64,000 nt of DNA, taken from positions 184,001 through 248,000 of the forward strand of contig NMRA01000422.1 in NCBI GenBank assembly GCA_002633005.1, read 5' to 3'. Of the stretch, positions 34,001 to 46,000 are shown in pieces. The notes under the pieces are model-generated. The model made no database searches, was not told where the DNA came from, and saw nothing but the letters and a program-made list of their open reading frames with translations. Source of the stretch: Phoronis australis (lineage: Eukaryota; Phoronida; Phoronidae). Each line of letters begins with the position of its first letter. Position 1 is the first letter of the stretch. A program made the translations under genes and the position numbers.

Positions 34001-37000
34001 ATTAAGCTAAGACCATGAGTTATTATTAGAGATGCCATTGCACGAGAACGCCTGTCGGCCGTCGCGCCGGTTTCCAGCTGTAGCGCAGCTTTAATTAGAA
34101 AGCTCTAAAAATGTTACTGAGCTACTTTTTGAAATTTGAACACACGTCTTAGCCAAGTACAGAGATTTCATCGCTTGCTTCTCTCCGAGCCAGTTCTAAA
34201 TGTCGCGTTGTCTTTTACGCTGGCATTTTCCTCCGCGATAATTCCACGTTTCAAACACTCACTGACTCATTGCTACGCGAGGCTACCTAATTTTATAAGC
34301 ACCTCCTTGTGATGGTCACGTGACACAACAACTCATTTTTCTGACTCTGGCAAGTGTGCCCATTAGTTGGCCCAGTCTCATAAAGTTTACGTAAGCAGTG
34401 GAGGATTTAGGGGGGGGGGCAAAGGGGCCATGGCCCCCTTAAAATTCTCTCAGATTCCAATTGACAGCTTGGGGATGCGAATGTCTACCCTGGCCCCTCT
34501 AACTCAAAATCCTGGATCCGCCCCTGGTATCTGATACCCTAGAGCAACTGCATAAAATGTCAAGTGCTACCTTGTCTTCACCACAAATGAAACCGATGTC
34601 AAACTACACACTTCTTATCCTCGCAAAAAACAATTCACATGGCAGACATCAGATCATGAATCTAAAATAACAGATCACTCTGCATGGGGCTTCATGTTGC
34701 TCAACGGTGCCTTTTCTTATTTCTGCATTTTGTTTTCATAATCAGTTTACTGAAATGGTAAAGGACACATTCACTCACCCGTTTGGCTGACACCGTAGCA
34801 CAATAACTCCAAATAGGGTTCATAAACAAGGAAATAAGATAAAATAAACACGAACCTGATTCACGCAGGATGATTTTAAATGTCTTAGGCTAAAACGTTC
34901 GTTCTGTTCACACGATAAACTTGATATCGCTAAAACGTTATTAGCCGCTTGTATTTGCAAGTCGGCGCGGGTACGTGACAAGGGGTCCGTAACGCTGCTC
35001 ACCGTTCACTAGCTCGTTCCTACAATCCCCCGGCCCTATCTTCCTTCGTCCTGATGTTCCCCACACTGTATGTTTTCCCTTCCCATCGTATGATCCCCAG
35101 CCCACTCTTTCCACGGTCCTACCCATTGACATCATAATACTGCTTTGGATAACTGGCGGGTAAATTCGGGTATGCAGATGTTGTTTTCTGCACAAGCGTA
35201 CATGTGAAAACACACGATTGTCATGGAATACCAAACTTTTATTTACTTATGTACATTTAACAAACAGCATCATCATTGGATAACAGCATGTGCTGGTCAA
35301 TAATTATTTTTTAATTGATCTTATGGTCTCAATCAACAAGACTGAGGTGAAAAGAACGCATGGTGGCACCGCTTAAACTGTGGTGGGATAACCTAAATAC
35401 CTAGCACCTCTTAACTCCATGGCAGAACCAAAAACCACAATGGCCCAACTAAATAACTCAATGGCAGGACCAAAACACTCAACTCCTTGGCTGCACCACA
35501 TAAACTCGGTTTCCCGGCATTCCCACCAGGTTTTTAGATACGGCCACACAGCCGTTATTTTTAAAGTGTACACAACATGACTCTAGTACCTCAAAATAAA
35601 TTTTTATTATTATATCTTACTTGATTTCAGTGCCTTTAGTGCACAGCTCATAAAGAAACACGCAAAAATTGAAAAAATAATAATTATGTACAACGTCATG
35701 AGTTGAACCCAAGTCGTTTGCCATACTGTTCGGATCAGAGACAAAGTGTATAGAGTGAAGAGAAAGCAAAGTACATTTAGCGTCGAGAAGGTTCGTAGAG
35801 GGACCAAAAGATGTGTTTCCGGAGGCTGCAGCAACAGCAGCCAGGCGGAGAACGTCTCGGTGTTCCGAAGGACANTTGTACAATTAAAACACATAGCATC
35901 ACCAACTGACTAAACAGTAGGTTGTGCTTTCAAGTCCTACAATTAATCGATTTAGCTGTGATTCCGCAACTCTTTAGCTATGAGTAGTATGTAAAGCAAC
36001 CAAGGGACTCCATTTGGTCCACATTTTAATCACATGAAGAATCCTAACTCCCTGTATTAAAAGCCAAAGCAAAGGGATCCAAAGAGAAAAACCGAAACAC
36101 AGGGATTTTTGTCCGCCCAACAATCACAAACGTGGAGAATTTTTTCATGTAGTGCACCTTGTTTAGAACGTTGGCAACAACATTGCATACAAATTTTCAT
36201 GTTCCAGAATTACCTAATGTATGTAGGTCTACCCTGGTTACAACAATTTATCACTATGATATAAAGCACAGAACTATTGGTGTATACAGTAATAGTATTA
36301 GCCCTCTTAGTTGGCAATGTTCTTGTCCAATATCGGTGAGACTTTACTGTAGGTTCACGCTCCAATCACTGGCCGTTTAAATAAGACAACTGTATTGTAC
36401 ACATGTCTCACGATTTTCCATAATGTTTCAGATTATGGAGATTTTTAATGTAGTGGATTCTCAAGTCCTAATAGACTTTAACAATGATTTTACGGGGGGA
36501 AACACGTGATTATCAATATAGTGTCCACACTATCATGTACGTTCGATCCCTTATGAAAAAAGTGAGAATCTCTTTGGATTCCAATGAGATTCCAGTTAGA
36601 TTCTCACTAAAAGAACCATTTGAGTGAGAAATGCAAGTAAGCCATCACGTGTCTCCAGCTGCAGTCCCTTGATTTGCTATGGTCGCCGTAGGACAGTGAG
36701 AATCTTTTACGGTGGACAAAATAATGTGTCTTTGCCTCGTTACGTAAAAGGAGCCACGTTACATACAAGCCTCTTGTTTGTCGACATATGGGCGGATAGT
36801 CTCCATTTTTTCGGATTTGTAGTGAGAGGGAATTTGTTACTTCATGATGATGATGGGTTACTAATAATCAGCACTGACAGTGTTTAAAATTTGCTTCTAA
36901 CGCAGGTTCTGGATGTGGAGGTAATCTCGTCGCCACCACAACGAGAAAACGTTTGGAATCCCCCGGTTATCCTAGTTACTCCAACGGTTTGCAGTGTCGG

Positions 37001-40000
37001 TGGACCATCCGTTCAGACGCTGGCACCACAGTACACCTTAGTTTCATTACAATCGACATGGAAGACCACAGCCGCTGTTCTTACGATTACGTGGCCGTGT
37101 ATGACGGTATGTACCCTGCAACGTTTTATCTGGGTAAAAACTATGTGATCGAATTTACACTTTCCACCAGGAAACCTAACGTTTACATTTCGATGTTTTT
37201 TAATGTTTATCACGAGGTTGGAAAACAAAACACCTGCTGAACAAAAAGGCCGAGGATGCCACAATTTGCCAAACCACAGAAAATAGTACACAAACCGCCG
37301 ACTCTGTCAAAATCCATGACCTTGCAAACAAGCTGCGACCAACACTATTGGTTTGAAGTCACTATTCACTAGCGACACCTGTGTGAGTCGATGTTTTACC
37401 TCCAGCAAGTCGTCTGCTCACTACCTAGAAAAGTGGCGCCTCTTCTGGGAATTCCAGTTACGAATCTGTTGTACATAATCTGTGGCCAACCACATATAAT
37501 TGAAGTAGCTTATCACTCTCCCGAAAAACTATTCAACGGTTGCCTTTTAAAACACTTTACTTTGTTCGCACCTGTCTGCAACATAGAATGAATGGAATCA
37601 ACCAAAAGATGAGTAGATGACCCCAGAGCACTGTAGTATGTTTGTGTGTAATAAGATGTACACAGCCATTCAACAGGATTATTTGTCGGTTTACCACTTG
37701 CATTAAAAAATATACATTGTGCTTATTTCTAATAATATTGATGGCACGTCCATGAAACATTGTAACTTGGAGAAATGAAATTTTGCCAAGTATATTTTGC
37801 TCTTTTATTATTTTTTGTTGTTTGTACGCATGATACAGGATGTATTTTTATCCCATAGACGTGAAGTTTACACAGCATGTTGCCAACTATTAGAAATAAT
37901 TTCTGTTTAATTTTCACGGCATGTTCTCATATATTTACACTCTATGTGAATTTTTTACTCGGCGACAAGATTTTTGCCCAGTGAGTTGCTCTGATGGAAG
38001 TTTCTTGATTGATTGGTTGTTTTTTGCTTGCTCGCTTGTTACTACTCACAAGAAAGTTCGTACATGTATTTCTGAGCTGACTGACTAAACATGAAATGTA
38101 TATACAACATGTCTCTTCGCAAGAGCTCGAGGTCTACGATATGAAATCGAACGCAAGGTAGCACTAAGGCGGTCATTCTTCGATTTTTGCACTCCTTTAA
38201 AGCATTTATCTGAAACTTGAGTGGTAGATAGATCCTGTCAAGCTCTGCAAGAAACACACTAACCGTTATACCTGTATCTTACCGATCTCGAGTTATTCGA
38301 GATTTTCCGATCAATGCTCTTTTGTTGAGTGATTATCCTGTCTTGTCCTTCGCCTGCATGTCGCCATCATGTTTTCAAAATTTGATGTTATCTTTGCAAT
38401 CCTTTACACTTGATCGGTCTATTGAGCATATGAAGTATTATTGTATCGTCGGTTGCTGCGAACGAGATTTACGTTGGCGTCGTTACTGACAACTTGTAGC
38501 CGATCGGCAGAGGTGCCGTCGGCGTCGGTGTTTTTATGTCTGAATGGGGCGGTGATTTTTGTCGTTCTTTTTCATCGATGTCTTCAATGTCAAGTGCTGT
38601 TGACTATGGTGTTAATGACGCTGGTTGCGCTCTCGGATAGTCTGTTTTTGTTATCGTTGCTGTAGTTGCCGACGTCGACTACACAATTTTTGTTGGCTCG
38701 TCGTAGTCGTCTATGTCACTAAGCCAACATCGATGGCGCCTTTTTGTCATCGTCGTTATCGTTGTCACCATTAGCACAGTAGTCATACTGGTTGGTGTCA
38801 GCTTCCGCTGACGGTGTTTCGGGCGTTGTCAACTGATGGGCATTAAGCTTACCAATGTCGCTGTAGAGGGCGCTGTGGTAGGCGGAGCCCTGTACGTTGT
38901 GTTCGGCAGTACGCATGGATTGGTTCTAGTTTACAGGATTACGATGTCATTCAAAAAAGAGAGGCGCCATTTTTCTTAGGGGTTCATGAATTCGCTTCTA
39001 ATCATACTGTTATGGGTTACATGGGGTGGGGAATTCCCAGGGTTAGGCGGAAAATTGAGCTTTTCAGAATGTAGAATCGCATTATTAATTTAACGAATAT
39101 TTTGGTGGGACTACACAACCTCTATTAATAACAGGTCTTATGAAGTTTTGAACATTGTTGAAGGACGAGGCATTGCGCATTGTTTTAAACATTTTAAATG
39201 ATTTGGCTTGTAATAGGTGGCTGTTTGAATGCCGTTCGAAACCAAAGTTTTGATGAAGAATGTTTTTGAAGTTGAGCCTTACGTGTAGTTAGACTTAACT
39301 CGGCCTAGTAGGCCAATTCTTACTCAGAACCGGAACCCTACAGTCAGTTGAGGCTGGGCATTTTCGTTCTCTGGAATTTGATTGGAGAATTGCTGTCTTT
39401 GTCACACTGGTCGGGTCGAAACTGAATTACATTTTCTGTTTGAGTGTCCGTTTTTCTTAGATTCCAAAAACATCCTTTACTGCACTGGGACCCCACTAAC
39501 ACAGCCGATCATCAAAACGAAATGGAACAATTTTTTGTCAAAGAAGAAGAAACGCATAAATACAGAAGACAGAAAAATCATTAATCGTCACAGACGTCTA
39601 GACACTTTAATTTAAATCCAGGAAAGAAAATGACGCGCAAGCTTTAGGCGGTAGACCTGAAGCACGGGCAATCATGCCGTTTTCCGTGACTGTCGGCGTC
39701 GAGACATCAGTGCTGTGAACTTCAAAGTCGTCCACGTTATCTTTAGTGTCATGAGCATCGTGTTCGTCTTTGGTGTCGTTGCCTTCGTCGTCGAGTTCAT
39801 TTTTCAGTCGATTTCTACATGTGCCGCTCCTCAGAGACCTTAATTTATTTTAGGTTCAAGCACTTACGCGACACGCCTGGGCAAATATTGTGGTCACTAC
39901 TCAAGCGCATTCTATCTGCAGTCGACTAGTAATATCTTGGTAGTCACGTTCTCAACCGATTCCACAGTCACACGCAGAGGTTTCCAAGCTGATTACAAGT

Positions 40001-43000
40001 CAGGTATGCTATAAGCACTAAATTGAAAATATTGACAATGATTCAGTTTTGCAATCTTATTGTATTTATAATTTCCACTACGTGAACTACAATTGCTACT
40101 ACATGGGCGGCGCAGAACTGAAAAAAGTGGGGGCTATAGCCCCCCAGCCCCTATGGTGCGCCGCCCATGTACTACTATTGCAGCTACTACAGTTGCTACT
40201 AGAAACTAAGGCTACAACAGCTATTAGTATTACTGCTAAGAGAACTACACCAAGTACCACTATTAAATTACAACAACCACTACTACTATTACTAGAACTA
40301 TACTACAGCTACCACCACCACCACTACCCCAACTACTACTACTATTTATTATAACACCACAACCACCACCACCACCACCACCACCACCACCACCACAACC
40401 ACCACCACCAACTACTGCTGCTGTTGCTGCTGCGACTACTAGTGCTACTACTACTACTACTACTACTACTAGTGCTACAACTACTAGTTATAGTGTTACT
40501 ATTATAAAAAGTGCTACTACTGCTGCTGATGCTGCGGCTGCTGCTGCTACTGCTACTTGTACTGTACAGCTACAGCTAGTGTTATTGCTACTGCAACAGC
40601 AATAACAACTACAAGTACTACAAATACAACTTTTCGTTACTATCAGTAAAACTATTATCTTTGCCATTAATTCAACTACGTCTAATACTACTACTTATAC
40701 TAGTACAACAAAACAGCTGTAATTGTCGTAATTGCGTTTTTCTGTTTACTGAAATTTCAAGAAGCAGCATGCACGGGGTTATTACGGAGTACCTGGTATG
40801 AAAATAACTAGGTGATGGGAAAATTTTAAACGCAAGAAAGTGACTAAGTACATGAAAAAAAAAGGAATTAAAAATTAAAGCTGTTTGACGTGTATTTTCA
40901 GTTTGTGGGGGTCTCTTACAAGGAACGCGTGGCATTATTCACTCGCCACTTTATCCCAGTGCATATGATAATAACGTCAGTTGTGTGTGGACGGTGCAAG
41001 TGACCAGTGGCCATTCTATCCAGCTAACATTTGAGGCATTCGATATCCAAGGAACTCAAGGCAGTTGCAGTGGTGACTACCTGGAGGTAGGTGGTGATCT
41101 CATTCTCGGTGAAATTCAAAAGCAGGGCAATTCAACGAGTACTGGGAAAAATCTTACTGCCAGTAATATTATTCATGACATACACACAACAGTGGCGGAT
41201 CTAGGATATCATAAAGAGGGGCAACACTTTGTCTAACAAACAACCGCGTCGAAAGCAAGAATCTCGAGGCGCATAGCGCCGAATGGGGGGGGAGGAAATC
41301 CCCTCCCGCCCGGGAAACTGAAACAGTTGTTTTTTCCTCTAAAAACAAGGATTTTCCTTGATTTCTGAAGTATTATCAAAGAAAATAAAAACAGTGAGAA
41401 CGTGTAAAACGATGTGTCTTCCAGCATGCGCGTTCCATTATCGGGATCATACTAAGCGACCTAACCTACTTTTTATGGTTCACAGCGTTCGCGCGCGAAC
41501 CGGCTTCTTTCCGTAACGTTTATTACACGCTTTATATTTTGTGCAACCAGTTCGTAGCAAAAGTTGTTGTATTTAAAATAGTCTTAATGCCCAAAAGACC
41601 AAATCCGTTTTTCGTGTTGACAATAACCACGCGATTGCTTTGCAAATTGTCCTTAATTTTTAATGCTTGACAAAGAGAGAATAATGAGTTATGAGTGATT
41701 TACTAAGGATTCGATTAAAATTTACATCTTACCAGCAGCTTCTGTCTCTTCATCGTCACTCAGGTTCCGTTTTCTTTAAAAAAAATTAAGTAATTTTCTT
41801 CACTGCATAGTGGAGCAGGCGACGGAAACGGAGTGGTAGTGCACAGCGCCACTGCCAGTCGCCTGGAATATCCCGCACACATCGACCTTGAGCGCCAAAG
41901 TAGCCATAGTTACCGTTACGATTGCTCAGGTTGTCTGAATTAGACACTTGAAATCGGGTTTGAGCCATCCCACACACACGCGCGCGCGCACACTCACAAA
42001 CTAATACTCTTCACATTGTTAAATTTTGTTTCAGCCTTATGANGACATTAACCACGCGATTGCTTTGCAAATTGTCCTTAATTTTTAATGCTTGACAAAG
42101 AGAGAATAATGAGTTATGAGTGATTTACTAAGGATTCGATTAAAATTTACATCTTACCAGCAGCTTCTTTCTCTTCATCGTCACTCAGGTTCCGTTTTCT
42201 TTAAAAAAAATTAAGTAATTTTCTTCACTGCATAGTGGAGCAGGCGACGGAAACGGAGTGGTAGTGCACAGCGCCACTGCCAGTCGCCTGGAATATCCCG
42301 CACACATCGACCTTGAGCGCTAAAGTAGCCATAGTTACCGTTACGATTGCTCAGGTTGTCTGAATTAGACACTTGAAATCGGGTTTGAGCCATCCCACAC
42401 ACACGCGCGCGCGCACACTCACAAACTAATACTCTTCACATTGTTAAATTTTGTTTCAGCCTTATGATGTTAATTATGGAAGTTAATTATTAAACTCAAT
42501 ATTTGCTCACACTCTTGCTGTTCTAATTTTTTGCGGGGTGCTCAGGCCCCCTTGGCCCCCCACCTAAATCTGCCTATGCACAATCTGAATGAAATGATCT
42601 TTGTTTGCCAGACTAGGTCGAAAATGACACAGATGCAACAGAATGAAAACAACATTAACTTAAGAACACACTTTGCGTTTAACCTCGTAAAACGAGAACC
42701 ACTTATTAAAATATAATTAGGAAATTGACTGAAATGTGTTAATTATGTTTCATGACTCTAAACACTGAGTGACGCAAGCGGTTTCCCCACACATTAGTAA
42801 TCGAAAAAGGGTATTTAAAACAACAACGATCAATTTTAATTACATATTTTGTCACACATTATTTAGCGGATTTTTACTCTGAACGATTCTAAGTATGTTT
42901 TCCCCTTCAAGTTAAAGGTTTATTTTCTAAATTTAGTTTTTCATTACGACTTCTACAGATAAGAAATGGAGGATACGCCAGCTCGCCCCCAATTGGCTGT

Positions 43001-46000
43001 AGCGGACAATTAACTTGCAAACTGTGCGGCGACGCAGCACCGACACTTTCGGCTTCAAGCTCCAACAAAGTTTCGATAAAATTTGTATCGGACCACTCGG
43101 GACAATCTACGGGATTCAAGATTGTCTACCGCCAAGTTGCCTTCTCGTGCACCGATCGACTGACTCTGACTGACGAAGTTCCTAGTGGAAACCTGATGTC
43201 GCCGAATTATCCTGATGCATATCCACATAATATCGATTGCACTTGGATCATCGAAGCCCCTAACAGCGAGCTTGTTCAAGTCGATTTTCAAGATTTTGAC
43301 ATCGAATCATCTAAGTATGACAATCCTACCTTATTTAACATGAATTTTTCGGTAGTGCGGACTTTTTACTGAAAAAAATCACTAGGTTCAGGCTTACGAA
43401 TTGTACATCTGCGCCGAATTTCTGTGGACTTTGTGGACTTCTGTCTCGTTTGCTCGGACTTTTTGTTTCATTGAGGAGGAACTTTTCGCCCAATTCGCCA
43501 AATCGGGGGTTCCGTTCGAGCCCCCGAGCCCCTCCTGGGTGCGTCCATGAAATGATTGTGTCTGTTTGAAAATGCTTGTATTGAATATTTCTCATCCGAA
43601 AAATAGAAATACCTTTCGCAAAGGTACCGAGTGAAATTGTAATTTTGAATAGCATGTTACCTTGGTTGTGTCAGTTGATGACAGAGTAGCTGCGGCGTTT
43701 ATTATACTGGTTAATCAAGGCATAACAAACTGCCCTTGTTCTTCGTTGGCTTGGCTGAGGACAGACGTTTTCTTCGGCTGAATGTGGGTCATGTTTTAAT
43801 GATATTCTTGATATCAAAACATCTTGACATGATAATGATTTTTTAAGCGAACACTATCGGTTTTACGGTCGAAAAACATATTTTGGCACTAAATGGGACA
43901 GACTCCTTGAACTTATTACCTTTGACCAGAATTATAAAACAATGACATCCGTTTATTGCAAATTGACAACTCTTTCGGCCGTTGTCTGCCAGACATTCGC
44001 TGAAATCAAGGTCAGTGACCTAAAAATTGGACTGCGACCCCTGATGGTGTAAGTTCGATGCCGCGTTTCAGCTGATCTCTTATGATATTTTTTCTCGCCA
44101 GTAACGTCCCTTTACCCGTAAACAATAAAGAGCAAAAACACAGTTTCATGGCCCAGTTTGACTTGCAGCGGCAATCTTTCGGATATATCCGGAGCTCAGT
44201 TTTTTAAGTAAAATTTTGAATTTGCTGGTAGCAGTAAGAAAATGTTTTGTTAGGCCATGTTTTTCTATTTGGGTACTTGCATTTAGTTTGTTGTTTGACT
44301 TCATTACCATCGCGGTAGTTATATGTCAAGAGAAATTTTACGGCCAATCCCATTCAGTTTTTTCAGATGTCGTTACGACTTTTTGGAACTAAGAGACGGA
44401 GGTACAGAAAGCAGTCCTTTGATCCGCCAATTCTGTGGAAAAGATAAACCCGACAGTGTTCGATCCACGACAAGCAAACTGTACATGCGATTTCGCACTG
44501 ACGGTAGTTTTGCTGGAAGAGGATTCAAAGCAAGATATGCAATAGGTAATCGCACCTTTGTAAGGACCAGATATTCTGAACGCTGTAACTGATAGTACGA
44601 AAATAGCCCACAGGACGCAGCAACTAAAAGAATCAGTGAAATCCCACATAACTAAAGGGGACCCAGAGAGCCAAAAAATAATAAAAAACTAAGACGTAAT
44701 TTCTGTTATTGAGCTCTGCATCAAAATGTGCTATTTTCGTGAATTAAATGAAAAATAACATGAAATATGCCTGCGAAAAGGTGGCGCACGACGTCCCCTC
44801 AGTCCTACACTTAAGGTTTTACGGTCAAGACGCATATTGGAGGTTAATTTTGAGTGAAATTGACTTCCTGAAGCTATTACCCTTCAACGAAGCCATAAAG
44901 CAATAAAACTTGTGACTTCATTAGAAATTTCCTTTCCCGGTTCAAAAAATCTTACAGTTAAACCTACTTCAAATCGAGGCGACGACCTCATCAGTTTCTT
45001 TGTTGCTAAGCACCATCGGAATGGGTATCGTACTCTGGATAAACAAAGAAACCGGGTTAAACAGGGTTGGCTACAGGTCTCGATGTGGTGGCAAAGAAAG
45101 AGTGAAAGAGATTGAGCCACATAGCCAACAAGAGTTAGCACGGGTCTAACCAGGTTGGGACAAAGCCGACGCGGTGGGTGCGTTGTGTGAGCCAGCTTTA
45201 GAATGGGGCTATTCGGAGAATTGACCTATCGCCAGGATTATGACAGACGGCATAATTGACCAATCAGAACGCAGCATTCTTGGCACACCTTCGTCTGCGT
45301 TTCCAAGCCGCCATTATACCCGACAAACCACACGTAGTCGAGTAAAACTTACTTTGGTCTATAGCTCAAGAAATTGTCCGCTAAGAATGGGGAAACAGTG
45401 TTGATATGGCGTGTGTAGCACCGAAAGCCCTTATGCTGCTCCAAAATAATATCCCGTCATTTTTGGCATGTCCTAAGCCGAAAAATGATGTTGAAAAGCG
45501 TAAACTATGGATCAAACTGTACGGCCACACGAGCAGCTGAACTTAGCGATGTTGCTTGATAACTCGAAGGCTATAATAAACACAAATATATTAGTTCCAA
45601 GATACGCACTTTTCAGCTTGGTGGCTATGGTGAAGGGCTATCTCAGATCGTGACTCCCGAGTTTCCTACGTCTGGCCGCCTTTGTCTCGACACCTGCTGG
45701 ATCTCAGCACTCTAGCGGTATAGTCCCCAGAAATTGTTGTTTTCAAGGACATTTTTATTTTATGCTTTTTTATTTATTTCAACCTAACAGAGGTACATTT
45801 TTGTTATTCATAAACCCGTAGGCTGGCGTTCAACTGAACTTCTCTCCCGGTCAAAATTCAGAGATTCCATCGGCACAGGGAGGGCAACGGGATTACTGCC
45901 GGTAACTCAAAGCCTTGGTCGAGCTGTTGTCACTAAAAATAAACTGTTGAATTACTTTTTGACGTGTACCTCTAGTATACACTATGTCTGTAGAGTTAGA

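Larger units (their letters stand above)
25091..36905 (+). other. Large first intron of the CUB gene
   Basis: 11.8 kb without a CUB exon that I can see. It contains a 540-bp TIR copy (25721-26263), a fold-back element (27764-27999), short MITEs (29070, 34396), LINE tails (29690, 32572), a ~440-bp tandem array (30130-31130), a small ORF (31695-32076) and the second THAP-flank copy (35562-35874). Stretches between them (26264-27760, 28010-29069, 33467-34395, 34527-35561, 35876-36540) show nothing I can name. Confidence 0.5.

Noticed and set aside
40049-40354. 101-codon ORF rich in Leu, Thr and Tyr
   Set aside because: Translation of a palindromic MITE and triplet repeats.
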